Position numbers and translations under genes: made by a program
Source of the DNA: CAZOZZ01 sp965247425
GTDB taxonomy: Bacteria; Acidobacteriota; Terriglobia; 20CM-2-55-15
Direction of reading: 5' to 3'
DNA: 64,000 bases
NCBI GenBank assembly: GCA_965247425.1
Contig: OZ252023.1
Coordinates: 3,038,001-3,102,000, forward strand
Part shown: positions 1-8,092 of the stretch, one piece after another
Layout of the letters: the number at the start of each line of letters is the position of its first letter
Numbering within the stretch: the first letter of the stretch is position 1
Notes under the pieces: model-generated
What the model was told of the DNA's origin: nothing
The model's input: the letters and a program-made list of their open reading frames with translations, nothing else
The model's database searches: none

Positions 1-419
1 ATGCCGGCGGCCGAATTCATATAGGTGATCGGGACAATCTTTTCCGAAGTTGTCCGCGCGAGCTGTTCCCAGCAGGTTTCCACCTGATCCAGGGCCGCCA
101 TGTCAGCCATCGAACACCCGGCATTCAGATCCGGCAGAATGACCTTCCGGGATGATCCGCTCAGGATGTCGGCGCTTTCGGCCATGAAGTGCACGCCGCA
201 GAAGAGAATGTACTCTGCCTCCTCCTGTCGCGATGCCCACTGGGAGAGCTTGAACGAATCGCCTCGAATGTCGGCGAACTTGATAACTTCGTCACGCTGA
301 TAATGGTGACCAAGAACGACCAGACGGGACCCCAGTTGGGACCTTAATTCGGTGATCCGACGATCCGTCTCGTCGTCGGTCAGTCTGGTGAGGTGATCGG
401 GAAGTATGGCTTGTAGCAT
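1..419 (-). CDS. nadA: Quinolinate synthase NadA, N-terminal part (runs off window)
   Basis: Reading the minus strand from the ATG at 419 gives an open frame to the window edge, about 139 residues. It contains LGHHYQRDEV near residue 38, ADIRGDSFKLS, FCGVHFMAESADIL with an early cysteine, PDLNAGCSMAD and finally ITYMNSAA. These are the signature blocks of the first part of NadA, the [4Fe-4S] enzyme that condenses iminoaspartate with dihydroxyacetone phosphate to quinolinate in NAD biosynthesis. The cysteine in the CGVHFMAE block is one expected cluster ligand; the other two lie beyond the edge. No purine-rich ribosome site stands out before the ATG. The family call is firm; completeness cannot be judged. 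Confidence 0.93.
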   Translation of the reverse strand, partial: MLQAILPDHLTRLTDDETDRRITELRSQLGSRLVVLGHHYQRDEVIKFADIRGDSFKLSQWASRQEEAEYILFCGVHFMAESADILSGSSRKVILPDLNAGCSMADMAALDQVETCWEQLARTTSEKIVPITYMNSAAG

Positions 420-1080
420 TATTAGTAAGACCTCAGCTTAACAGGTACGAGTGCTGACCGGCCCCAAAGAGCCGTTCCACCACCATCATAGTCTCAATAA
501 AAATCAATTTTCGGATAAACGGACCAGGTAATCAACCAGCTTTTCGAAACGGTCGTTTCCAGTTGATGCAGCCCCCAGGTGGGGACAAACCGCCGTCAGA
601 ACGATATCGGTGGCGTCGGGCCGCCTCATCACCCCTGTCGCCATGGCGGCGTGGCGGACGGACCAACCGTTGCGCCCGACCCGCGTCAGGCCCCGGCGCC
701 TAGGAGCCTGCGCGGCAGAAGGGATCGTAGCGAGAAAGTGGAGAATCGAGGCCAGATTTTCTCGATTTTGAGGCGAATAGTGGTTCTATTCAACGAAAAA
801 TCGGGGAAATCTGGACCGATTATACCGCTTTCGCAGTAGATCACTTCTGCCGCGCAGGCTCCTAGGTTCGCCTATCGGAATGTCCACCAAGAGACCGGCG
901 TCGGTCCAACTGTTTCGGCCGAGCGTGCCGCGCTGGCTCAGAACCGGTTCGGCCTGCGGCTGACCCCGGCGGGCCGCCCCCGGGATCGCTGAAAACTGAC
1001 TGATTCCGAAGGATCTCCACCATTTTCTTTTGACTAAAGTTCAGTCAGCAGAAGCCGATTCGTGTATTGAGGGTGTTTCC
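420..1080. other. Intergenic stretch carrying hairpin repeat copy 1
   Basis: No convincing gene was found between nadA and the HDOD gene, which are divergent, so promoters for both should lie here. The palindromic repeat at 700-865 takes up the middle. The sequence just right of it reads as an open frame ending in a TGA near 986 and could be a relic of an interrupted gene, but no family was recognised. The GTG- or TTG-started short frames here are not supported by ribosome sites. Confidence 0.5.
700..865 (+). repeat. Palindromic hairpin element, family A copy 1
   Basis: A 166-bp unit starts CTAGGAGCCTGCGCGGCAGA and ends with its exact reverse complement, a perfect 22-bp terminal inverted repeat. 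The interior arms are also imperfectly complementary (CCAGATTT against AAATCTGG, CGATTTT against AAAAATCG). They close on an apex stem GAATAG/CTATTC with loop TGGTT, so the whole unit can fold into one long hairpin. Both ends read C-TA-element-TA-G. Copies lie at 16612, 17638, 26568 and 54145. Copies 1-3 share an orientation; copies 4 and 5 are reversed. The strand is assigned arbitrarily from the interior sequence. Confidence 0.93.
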
Positions 1081-1920
1081 ATGCCGACAGCAACCGACCT
1101 GAAACGGAGAATCTACTCCTTGCGCGACTTACCGACCCTGCCGGTCGTGGCCCGCAAGATCATGTCAGCCGTTGAGGAAGACAACAGCCACCGGTCTCTC
1201 GCCGACATTGTGTCGCGGGATCAAGCACTTGCAGCGAAGGTGCTCGGTCTGGCCAACTCCGCGTACTACGGTCATCGGGCGACCGTTCGGACTTTGAGCA
1301 ACGCTATCGCCATCATCGGTACGGTAATGCTCAAACAGTTGTCCCTCAGCGTTTTCGTCATCCAGGCCTGGGGATCGAGGTCCAATCCCGAACGAACGCG
1401 ATTCTGGAAACATTCGATCGCTGCCGCTCACGCCGCGTCGGCGATCGCAAGGATGACCCGTCGGACACCGCCGGATGAAGCCTTCTGCGCCGGATTGCTC
1501 CATGACATCGGGGCCCTGGTCCTGGAGATGTGCTTCCCGGAGCAATACGAAGAGGTCCGACGCCTGGTCGAAGATGCCGACGTTCCGCTATTTGACGCCG
1601 AGAAGCAGTTACTCGACATCGATCATTGTCAGGCAGGTGCTTGGCTGGCCGAGGGTTGGCAAATGCCGGAACCACTGATAAACGCGATCGCCAATCACCA
1701 TGGCACCGCTTCGGATTCCGAGGACTCGGGTGAACTCGCCGGCATGGTAAGAATAGCCGACCTGGCGGCAACGAATGTGGGCATGGGACTAGCCGGCGAA
1801 TCAATGGCCGGCGAGCCGGTGGTGGAAGCTCTTGGCTTCAACGAATCACAATACCTGCAGGTGATCGAGGAACTCGAGTCCAGCAGAGAAGATATCGAGG
1901 CATTTTTCAACCTTATCTGA
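1081..1920 (+). CDS. HDOD domain protein
   Basis: A 279-residue protein formed almost wholly by an HDOD domain, a relative of HD phosphohydrolases used as a signalling or scaffold module. It starts with the LPTLPVVARKI block near residue 17. It has the VSRDQALAAKVLGLANSAYYG segment, then GLLHDIGAL near residue 142 and ANHHG near residue 205. The LLHDIG motif resembles the HD pair, but HDOD proteins usually lack phosphodiesterase activity. ATG at 1081 is chosen because GAGGG lies about eight bases upstream; a TTG 51 bases earlier has no such site. The hybrid kinase starts 4 bases after the stop, so the two are probably one transcript and one signalling pathway. Confidence 0.88.
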   Translation: MPTATDLKRRIYSLRDLPTLPVVARKIMSAVEEDNSHRSLADIVSRDQALAAKVLGLANSAYYGHRATVRTLSNAIAIIGTVMLKQLSLSVFVIQAWGSRSNPERTRFWKHSIAAAHAASAIARMTRRTPPDEAFCAGLLHDIGALVLEMCFPEQYEEVRRLVEDADVPLFDAEKQLLDIDHCQAGAWLAEGWQMPEPLINAIANHHGTASDSEDSGELAGMVRIADLAATNVGMGLAGESMAGEPVVEALGFNESQYLQVIEELESSREDIEAFFNLI

Positions 1921-1924
1921 CCTC

Positions 1925-3913
1925 ATGGATTCCGAACCCAATCGTCGGATTTCGCAGCTGACAACAGCGCTGGAAGAAGCTAACGTTGCCTTCCGCGACA
2001 AGATCGAGGAGCTCTCATTCGTCAGTCGGATCGGCGAAGCGATCAGTGGACACACTTCGACGCGGGAACTTTCGAGCGAGTTGGTCCAGGTAATCTCCCT
2101 GACCACATTATCGAAATATGCGGCCCTGTACTGCCCGAGCCACCTGGGGACCTTCGAACTCGAGGCAGTTTCCGACCTGTTTGGCGGACTTCACGATTTC
2201 CCCGGAACGATCTCGACATCGGACCTGCCGGAGGAAATTCACGGCCCGGCCGGGTCGATACAGTTCGGCGACTCCCGATCCTGGACCGGTTGTCCGGGGT
2301 GGCCGTTCCCTGAAGAGTTGCTCTCATGGTTGTGTGTCCCCCTCAACACTCGCGGTACGGCACGAGGCATCCTGTTCCTGGCCGACGAGAGACCGAATGC
2401 CTTCTCTCCATCGACCGTTCGAACCCTGTCGATCGTTTCCCCCCAGATGTCGAGCGCCCTGGCGAACATTGCACTGTACGACCACTTGCGAACATCCGAG
2501 GCCAAGTACCGGACGTTCGTTGAAAGAATGCAGGACGTCGTTTACATGTGCGATACGAGTTGGCGGATCATAGAGCTGAATCCGGCGGCCCGTAGCGTGT
2601 TCGCGCAGTGTGATTCGGGAGGGTCGCTCTTAAACCTGTTCGACTCCGATCGGACGGCCGGCCAGTTTCGAAAGTCCGTCGAACGCATGGGCTCGGTTCA
2701 GAACTTCGAAGCCGAACTCAAACGGAAGCAGGACGAATCTATCTCCGCGCTCATCAGTGCGGTCGATGACGGCCAGCGCATCTCGGTCGTGATTCGGGAT
2801 GTCACCGAAAGGAACCGTCTGGCCAGGCAATTGACGCGGACCCAGAAGATGGAATCGATTGGAACTCTGGCTTCCGGGATCGCGCACGATTTTAACAACA
2901 TTCTAGGCATAATTCTCCCGACCGCGGAGCTGATCAAATTGAGCCAACCCCCTCCCAAGGTCGTCGATCGCGCCGATACCATCATCGAAGCTACGAAAAG
3001 AGCGGCAAAACTGACGACCCAACTACTGACCATGGCCCGGGATGAGCCTCAGGAAGTCCAACTCGTACAACTGAACGAGATCGTTCGCACGACCAGGCAC
3101 CTGTTGGCGGAAACTCTGGACAGGACCATTCGGCTGGAGCTGGACCTGGATGAGGACCTGCCCCCGATCCGGGCTGACGAAAATCAGATGACCCAGATGC
3201 TGATCAACCTCGCGGTCAACGCACGAGACGAAATGCCGGACGGAGGACGCATCACGTTCCGGACTCGATCGAAAGCACGGCAAGTTCTGCTCACGGTGGC
3301 GGACACGGGAGGTGGAATCGACCACGCGATCATCGACAAGATCTTCGACCCGTTCTTCACGACCAAGGAAAAAGGGCGTGGCACCGGACTGGGCCTCAGC
3401 ATGATTTACGGGACGATTCAACGTTCGGGCGGAACCATTGACGTTCAGAGTGAACCGGGATCAGGAACGGAATTCAGGATGAGCTTTCCGGCGTCGAACA
3501 GCACCGTACGCCATCTGGACTTCAGAAAACGACGAGCCCCAGGAGGGCGAGAGACCGTTCTTCTCGTCGATGATGAAGAGGAGATCCTCAAGCTCCTCGA
3601 AGCTTCACTTTCCCGCCGCGGATATGCGGTGCTGACGGCAGCGAACGGAAGGGAAGCGCTGGACCGGATGACGCCGGAGGTCGACCTGGTCGTCCTGGAC
3701 ATGATCATGCCGGTACTGGACGGCCTGTCCACACTCCGCCGGATCCGCCGGAGTTTCCCCCATGCGAAGGTACTCGTCGCCAGTGGTTATACCGCGCCCG
3801 ATCGCCTGGCCGCCCTAGAAGTGCTGGGCATCCAGGGCTTCATTCCCAAGCCTTTTCACCTCGACAAACTCGACAGAATCATCCGAGACGTCCTTGACGG
3901 CATCGCCGCCTAA
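1925..3913 (+). CDS. Hybrid sensor histidine kinase, GAF-PAS-HisKA-HATPase-REC
   Basis: A 662-residue soluble kinase with no membrane segment. Residues about 35-185 look like a GAF domain and about 190-290 like a PAS domain. The dimerisation/phosphoacceptor block GIAHDFNNIL puts the histidine near residue 321. The ATP-binding domain shows an N box (INLAVNARDEM), a G1 box (VADTGGGID) and FDPFFTTKEKGRGTGLGLS. A C-terminal receiver has the acidic pair VDDEEE and the phosphoaspartate in LVVLDMIMP near residue 592, followed by SGYT and the KPF lysine. It is probably cotranscribed with the HDOD gene. The HDFNN type of H-box is typical of NtrB-like/HWE-distant hybrid kinases. The signal sensed is unknown. 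Confidence 0.92.
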   Translation: MDSEPNRRISQLTTALEEANVAFRDKIEELSFVSRIGEAISGHTSTRELSSELVQVISLTTLSKYAALYCPSHLGTFELEAVSDLFGGLHDFPGTISTSDLPEEIHGPAGSIQFGDSRSWTGCPGWPFPEELLSWLCVPLNTRGTARGILFLADERPNAFSPSTVRTLSIVSPQMSSALANIALYDHLRTSEAKYRTFVERMQDVVYMCDTSWRIIELNPAARSVFAQCDSGGSLLNLFDSDRTAGQFRKSVERMGSVQNFEAELKRKQDESISALISAVDDGQRISVVIRDVTERNRLARQLTRTQKMESIGTLASGIAHDFNNILGIILPTAELIKLSQPPPKVVDRADTIIEATKRAAKLTTQLLTMARDEPQEVQLVQLNEIVRTTRHLLAETLDRTIRLELDLDEDLPPIRADENQMTQMLINLAVNARDEMPDGGRITFRTRSKARQVLLTVADTGGGIDHAIIDKIFDPFFTTKEKGRGTGLGLSMIYGTIQRSGGTIDVQSEPGSGTEFRMSFPASNSTVRHLDFRKRRAPGGRETVLLVDDEEEILKLLEASLSRRGYAVLTAANGREALDRMTPEVDLVVLDMIMPVLDGLSTLRRIRRSFPHAKVLVASGYTAPDRLAALEVLGIQGFIPKPFHLDKLDRIIRDVLDGIAA

Positions 3914-3946
3914 CACGTAACATTTCCTACTCGCCCGTCGTACTAA

Positions 3947-4124
3947 GGGTCGGCTCAAGAATAACTTCACAGAATTGGCGCCCAGATTTGCGTCAGATTC
4001 GGTCGCGACCGATTGAGCAGACTGGAGGAATAGCTCGGCTATTTCGAGAATCTGCGATTGAGGAGCGGCCGAAAATGGCGTGAAGATGGGATGCCAAAAT
4101 GTGAAGTTATTCTTGAGCGGGCCC
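3947..4124. repeat. Palindromic hairpin element, family B
   Basis: The 19-base sequence GCTCAAGAATAACTTCACA at 3953-3971 is repeated as its exact reverse complement ending at 4118. The flanking GGG/CCC extend the inverted repeat to 3947-4124, with TAA immediately outside on both sides. The arms are imperfectly complementary along their length and close on an apex AATAGC-TCG-GCTATT near 4030-4044. Length, full palindromy, apex design and TA flanks parallel family A, but the sequence is different. The element fills the gap between the kinase and the CMD gene and could also serve as a transcription barrier. Confidence 0.82.
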
Positions 4125-4148
4125 TAAACATCGAGGAGACAAGCCTTC

Positions 4149-4547
4149 ATGGCCGATGAGCCCAAAGAAAAGTGGCCGTCCTACACAATGGTCGAGCCGA
4201 AGATGCGGAGAATCTATTTTCGGTTTTACCAGGAAACCTACAAGACCTCTGTGTTGGACAGGAAAACCAAGGAATTGATTGCCATCGCGGCCTCTCTGGC
4301 AACCCACTGCAACGGCTGCCTGGAAGGCCACATCAAGAAAGCGATCAAGAGCGGGGCAACCAGGGAAGAACTGAGCGAGACGATCGCGATCACGATGGGA
4401 GTCAACGCCGCGGCCATAGTCGATCTGACCGACCAGGCGGCGGAGGCCCTTCAGATCCGTCATTTCGGAGACGGGATGTCGTCAAGCGAACCTTCCGGCG
4501 AATCTCCAGAGGACCGCGAAGAAGTATCCGCTCATATAAAGGACTGA
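4149..4547 (+). CDS. Carboxymuconolactone decarboxylase/AhpD-family protein
   Basis: A 132-residue all-helical protein. The stretch ELIAIAASLATHCNGCLEGH carries the C-x-x-C plus histidine arrangement of the CMD/AhpD fold, residues about 45-65. It is followed by KAIKSGATREELSETIAITMGV, the usual second half of the motif. Members act as thiol peroxidases or related decarboxylases; the CxxC here suggests redox activity, but the substrate cannot be read from sequence. The tail after residue 110 is polar and acidic. AGGAG about ten bases upstream supports the ATG. The secreted esterase follows after 3 bases, so the two are cotranscribed. Confidence 0.85.
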   Translation: MADEPKEKWPSYTMVEPKMRRIYFRFYQETYKTSVLDRKTKELIAIAASLATHCNGCLEGHIKKAIKSGATREELSETIAITMGVNAAAIVDLTDQAAEALQIRHFGDGMSSSEPSGESPEDREEVSAHIKD

Positions 4548-4550
4548 CCG

Positions 4551-5465
4551 ATGCGACGGACTCACTTCCTGATACTGGTATTGACGTTGCTGTTCGTCTC
4601 GAACGCCGTCGGACAGAGGCGATTCGGGGGAGGGCGGGACCGGGACATCGTCCCGGAAGGCTCCCGCGTACAGTACAAGACTTTCCGGAGTGGCATCCTC
4701 GGAAGGCAACTCGACTACGCCCTCTACCTCCCCCCTTCCTACGAGCAGGGCGAAGCAAAATATCCCGTCATCTTTTTCCTGCACGGAGCCAACGAGAACG
4801 AAAAACGATGGAGCACCCGGGGGCGGACCGACCTGATGCTGGACCAGTTGATAACCGCGGGCGACATCGGTGAGTTCATCGTCGCGATTCCGTTCGGCGC
4901 CAACAGCTTCTACACGAATTCCATCAACGGGGATAGATGGGAGGACATGATCACCGACGAGTTCATACCCTTGATTGAATCGACAACACGGGCGGCAGGC
5001 ACACGTTCGGGAAGGGCCATCAGTGGCATTTCCATGGGTGGTTACGGGGCTTTGAAGCTGGCCTTTAAGTACCCCGACCTCTTCAGTTCCGTCAGCGCAC
5101 ACAGCGCCATGCTTATCGACGACTTCGCAGCTGTTGCGGTCAACATGCGACGTGCGCAGATGTTCTATTCCCTGTTCGACCAGATCTTCGGGGTGTCCCG
5201 CGATCTCGCCTACTGGGAAGAAAACAACCCGTTGCGTATCGCTCGCCGAACGGCCGACCTGGACGGACTGAGAATCTATTTCGACTGCGGCACCGAAGAT
5301 GAGTACGGCTTTTTCCTCGGCGCAAGGCAACTCAGCGACGTGCTCACCGAAAAGGGTATCGAACACGAATTTCACCTCTACCCGGGAACCCACGGTTGGG
5401 ACTACGCCCGGCAACACACGGCCGACTCCCTGAAGTTCCACTGGGAGGGCCTGAGGTCGAACTGA
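4551..5465 (+). CDS. Secreted esterase, alpha/beta-hydrolase (esterase D type)
   Basis: A 304-residue protein starting with an arginine-rich n-region and a hydrophobic segment (FLILVLTLLFVSNAVGQ), a Sec signal peptide. The mature part shows LPPSYEQGEAKYPVIFFLHG, the oxyanion region of the putative esterase family (PF00756). The nucleophile elbow GISMGGYGALKLA has its serine near residue 160. A likely acid residue lies in DCGTEDEYGF, and the histidine is in PGTHGWDYARQ near residue 284. The full triad and length are normal for the family, which includes S-formylglutathione hydrolases, mycolyltransferases and feruloyl esterases. The substrate is unknown. It is transcribed with the CMD gene 3 bases upstream. 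Confidence 0.88.
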   Translation: MRRTHFLILVLTLLFVSNAVGQRRFGGGRDRDIVPEGSRVQYKTFRSGILGRQLDYALYLPPSYEQGEAKYPVIFFLHGANENEKRWSTRGRTDLMLDQLITAGDIGEFIVAIPFGANSFYTNSINGDRWEDMITDEFIPLIESTTRAAGTRSGRAISGISMGGYGALKLAFKYPDLFSSVSAHSAMLIDDFAAVAVNMRRAQMFYSLFDQIFGVSRDLAYWEENNPLRIARRTADLDGLRIYFDCGTEDEYGFFLGARQLSDVLTEKGIEHEFHLYPGTHGWDYARQHTADSLKFHWEGLRSN

Positions 5466-5512
5466 TCCGGTACAAGGCCACCCTTGCCCTAGCCACTCGG
5501 CGCCCCGTTTGT

Positions 5513-5680
5513 TTTTCTCGACGCAGAGACGCAAAGACGCAGAGAAGTATTTTCTTCGGAATTCACCCCCCTGCCAGCGATCAGACCCAGAAGCCTGCGC
5601 GTCGAGAGGGAAGATGTCAGACAACTTCAGTCCTCCACCTTCCCTCCTGCGCCTCTCGGTCTTTGCGTCAAAATCCCCCT
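5513..5680. repeat. GCAAAGACGCAGAG palindromic intergenic repeat, copy 1
   Basis: The left arm reads GACGCAGAGACGCAAAGACG and the right arm CTGCGCCTCTCGGTCTTTGC, so the arms can pair across about 90 bases. Similar paired arms occur at 25610-25740 and 44115-44281. Copies 1 and 2 lie just after the stop of a plus-strand gene. This kind of palindrome is known from intergenic spacers of many environmental bacteria. It may end transcription or protect RNA ends, but its role is unproven. Confidence 0.75.
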
Positions 5681-5706
5681 TCTTAAGCGTTCTATAATGA
5701 AGCGCC

Positions 5707-6843
5707 ATGGGTAATCCCGTCGAATTCAGGTTCGAGTCGATCGACTACGATGTGACCGTTGGCAAGGACGACGAAAGGTTCCGCGTTGTTCCGCGCCGAT
5801 CGGGCGTGTTCCGGATCTTCGATGTGCATGGGAAGTTGATGATTCTCGAGAAAACACACAACCTCTGGCAAAGGATAGAGCGTTTCTATTTCCCCGAAGA
5901 TGGGGATTCACGAACCCTGGACCTCGGGCGGATCACGGGCCGAATCGAGTTCTGCAGGACCGATTCTCCCATGGAAACCCTGTTCCTGCTCTATGACGAG
6001 CGGCGGCGATGGTTTCCCGAAACGTACCGCCAGATGAGAACGTTTCCCCTTTTTCACTTGATGAAGATCAACCGGCGCCAGCGTTTTCCCAGGATCTATC
6101 TGACGCGTCAGATAAAACAAGGAGTCGACTACTTCGGGCCGTTTTTCAGCCGGTCGCAACTCGAACGTCTGAAAACAACCCTCGAGCGGGCGTTTAAGAT
6201 CCGTCCCTGCCAGTACAACATCCGGGGAGACGACCCGTATCCGGATTGCCTCTACTTTCAGATGCGGACTTGCTCGAAGCCGTGCAACAGCGACATCGAC
6301 CGGCAGCGATACCTGGAGGACATCGACCGGGCGATTGCCTTCATCCAGGGTGACGACGAGAAGATCGCATTACCGTTGGTCGAACGAATGAAGAAACTGT
6401 CCGAAGAAACCCGCTTTGAAGAGGCGGAGCGAATTCGCCGGCGACTCGACCGGTTGGAGCGGGCTCGCAGGGATCACCGCGAAATATACTTCGATGTGAG
6501 GAAGTTCAATTTCGTCGCCGTAATGGACTCGGATTCCGTCAAGCGGAAGAAAATCGCCTTCATTCGCTCCGGGTATATCCTCGGGATCGAGGAACATGAG
6601 GTCGAAGGACTCGGGCCCGTTATGGAGGAAGCGGTCCGCAACCATTACCAGGGAGGACTGGTCGAATCGGATCAAGATCGGCAATACGACGAGTTCTGTC
6701 TCGTGACAAGCTTCATGATGAAACCGGTTCAAAGCGTTCGACTCGTCCCTGTCCTGGAGCCGGCGGAAACCTCGGCCCAAATCACTGACCACCTAAAATC
6801 AAGAAAGAAGCAGGTACGAACCAATGTTGATTCTGTCGCGTGA
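5707..6843 (+). CDS. UvrC-like protein with degenerate GIY-YIG domain
   Basis: A 378-residue protein. The first ~95 residues align in layout with the UvrC GIY-YIG nuclease (SGVFRIFDVHGKLMILEKTHNL), but the hallmark tyrosines (GVY, YVGK) are replaced by F and I/L. Next comes a UvrC-like linker with cysteines in RPCQYN and CLYFQMRTCSKPC, residues about 172-200. A UVR helical hairpin follows (LVERMKKLSEETRFEEAERIRRRLDRLE). The RNase H-like endonuclease and HhH domains of full UvrC (about 600 residues) are absent, leaving a C-terminal region of about 120 residues with no known match. It may have lost nuclease activity while keeping UvrB contact. It overlaps the next gene by 20 bases. Confidence 0.72.
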   Translation: MGNPVEFRFESIDYDVTVGKDDERFRVVPRRSGVFRIFDVHGKLMILEKTHNLWQRIERFYFPEDGDSRTLDLGRITGRIEFCRTDSPMETLFLLYDERRRWFPETYRQMRTFPLFHLMKINRRQRFPRIYLTRQIKQGVDYFGPFFSRSQLERLKTTLERAFKIRPCQYNIRGDDPYPDCLYFQMRTCSKPCNSDIDRQRYLEDIDRAIAFIQGDDEKIALPLVERMKKLSEETRFEEAERIRRRLDRLERARRDHREIYFDVRKFNFVAVMDSDSVKRKKIAFIRSGYILGIEEHEVEGLGPVMEEAVRNHYQGGLVESDQDRQYDEFCLVTSFMMKPVQSVRLVPVLEPAETSAQITDHLKSRKKQVRTNVDSVA

Positions 6844-7795
6844 TGACGTAGCGAAGGTGCTCCCACATTCCGAATTGTTCGAGCCATTGAAAAAAGGTTT
6901 CAAAATGCTCTCCGAGGGGGGCTGCGACATGCCGTTGAGAACGGTCATCGAAATGGGCCGATCCGACGGGGTCTCCCTCTTTATGCCCGCATACGGCGAG
7001 GCGCTCGGATCGGCGGGACTCAAACTGGTCACGGTAATGAACCAGAACCCGGCCAGAAACCTCCCGTTGATCCACTCGGCGTACCTTTACGTCAGCGCGG
7101 AAACCGGCGAAATCCTGGGCCTGATGGACGCCGAATACCTGACTTCGGCGCGAACCGCAGTAGCATCCGCGCTGGCGACCGACCAACTGGGTAAATCCGG
7201 AGGCAGTGTTCTCGGCATGTTTGGGACGGGCGTACAGGCCTTTGCACACGTCCAGGCTTTCACGACCTTGTTCGACATTAAGGAAGTTCTACTCTTCCCG
7301 TTGACGCCGGAACTCGGAGAGGAGTTCAAGGGGAGGCTCGAAGCGGCACTCGACATCCCGATCTCGGTTGGCGATGCAGGTAATCTCAGACGGGCGGATA
7401 TCATTTGTACGTGCACCACGAACACGGAACCCCTGTTCGCGCTCGATGAACTCAAACCGGGCGCTCACATCAACGCGATGGGCGCGTACCGCCCACACAC
7501 ACGTGAAATCGGTTCCGACGTTGTGGCCGGCTCCGTGCTCGTGGTCGATTCATACGAGGGCGCCCTGACCGAAGCCGGGGAACTTGTGATTCCGATCCGT
7601 GAAGGAACCATTACCTGCGACCACATTTACGCATCACTGGACGAATTGGTGGCAGGAAAGAAAGCGGTCCCCGACACAAAGGACCGGGTAACGTTATTCA
7701 AATCGTTGGGTATGGCGATGGAAGACCTGGTCGCCGCGGACCTTGCGTACCGGAGAGCGAAGAAACAGGGAGTCGGCACCGAGATCACCCTCTGA
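6824..7795 (+). CDS. Ornithine cyclodeaminase/mu-crystallin family protein
   Basis: A 323-residue NAD(P)-dependent enzyme of the OCD/mu-crystallin fold. Visible blocks are MPLRTVIEM near residue 36 and GLKLVTVMNQNPARNLPLI near 66. Next is GEILGLMDAEYLTSARTAVASALA, containing the family's T-S-x-R-T segment. GMFGTGVQAFAH follows as the Rossmann glycine loop near residue 131, then ICTCTTNTEPLF and INAMGAYRPHTREI. Members include ornithine cyclodeaminase, alanine dehydrogenase (archaeal), lysine cyclodeaminase and ketimine reductase; the substrate here cannot be chosen. A purine-rich AAGAAGCAGG precedes the ATG, which lies inside the UvrC-like gene, so translation is probably coupled. Confidence 0.87.
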   Translation: MLILSRDDVAKVLPHSELFEPLKKGFKMLSEGGCDMPLRTVIEMGRSDGVSLFMPAYGEALGSAGLKLVTVMNQNPARNLPLIHSAYLYVSAETGEILGLMDAEYLTSARTAVASALATDQLGKSGGSVLGMFGTGVQAFAHVQAFTTLFDIKEVLLFPLTPELGEEFKGRLEAALDIPISVGDAGNLRRADIICTCTTNTEPLFALDELKPGAHINAMGAYRPHTREIGSDVVAGSVLVVDSYEGALTEAGELVIPIREGTITCDHIYASLDELVAGKKAVPDTKDRVTLFKSLGMAMEDLVAADLAYRRAKKQGVGTEITL

Positions 7796-8015
7796 CCATC
7801 CCTCCCAACCCTTTTCCATTCAGCTTGTGGAGGCCGATCTTCCGACCGAGCGTATTCCGATGAACCCCGAGCATACGAGCGGATCGGGTCTGGTTTCCTT
7901 TTGTCTTGTCGAGAGCCGCCGCAATGAATTTCTTCTCGAATTCGTCACGGGCCTGGTCGAGCAGAACTCCGCGCTCGATCAATTCAGTTATGAGGGCTTC
8001 CATCTGTTTCTTCAC
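7785..8015 (-). CDS. Small Fis-type helix-turn-helix protein
   Basis: A 76-residue protein whose second half (AAALDKTKGNQTRSARMLGVHRNTLGRKI) is the Fis/NtrC-C-terminal helix-turn-helix, with the recognition helix RSARMLGVHRNTL. The first half is a helical dimerisation segment. It is a free-standing DNA-binding module like Fis, not fused to an AAA+ domain. The start is GTG at 8015; an ATG at 8003 is an alternative and neither has a strong ribosome site. It lies downstream of cvpA on the same strand. Its 3' end overlaps the end of the convergent cyclodeaminase-like gene by 11 bases. Confidence 0.75.
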   Translation of the reverse strand: MKKQMEALITELIERGVLLDQARDEFEKKFIAAALDKTKGNQTRSARMLGVHRNTLGRKIGLHKLNGKGLGGMVRG

Positions 8016-8092
8016 TATCGATTTTCCCGGCTCTTAGCGTACACGTCCGAAAGACCCCGCGGCTCCGGCCGCCCGGACTTCGGACTCTCGCC

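Noticed and set aside
579..839. 86-codon frame across hairpin repeat copy 1
   Set aside because: It runs through the repeat, has a GTG start without a ribosome site and matches no family.
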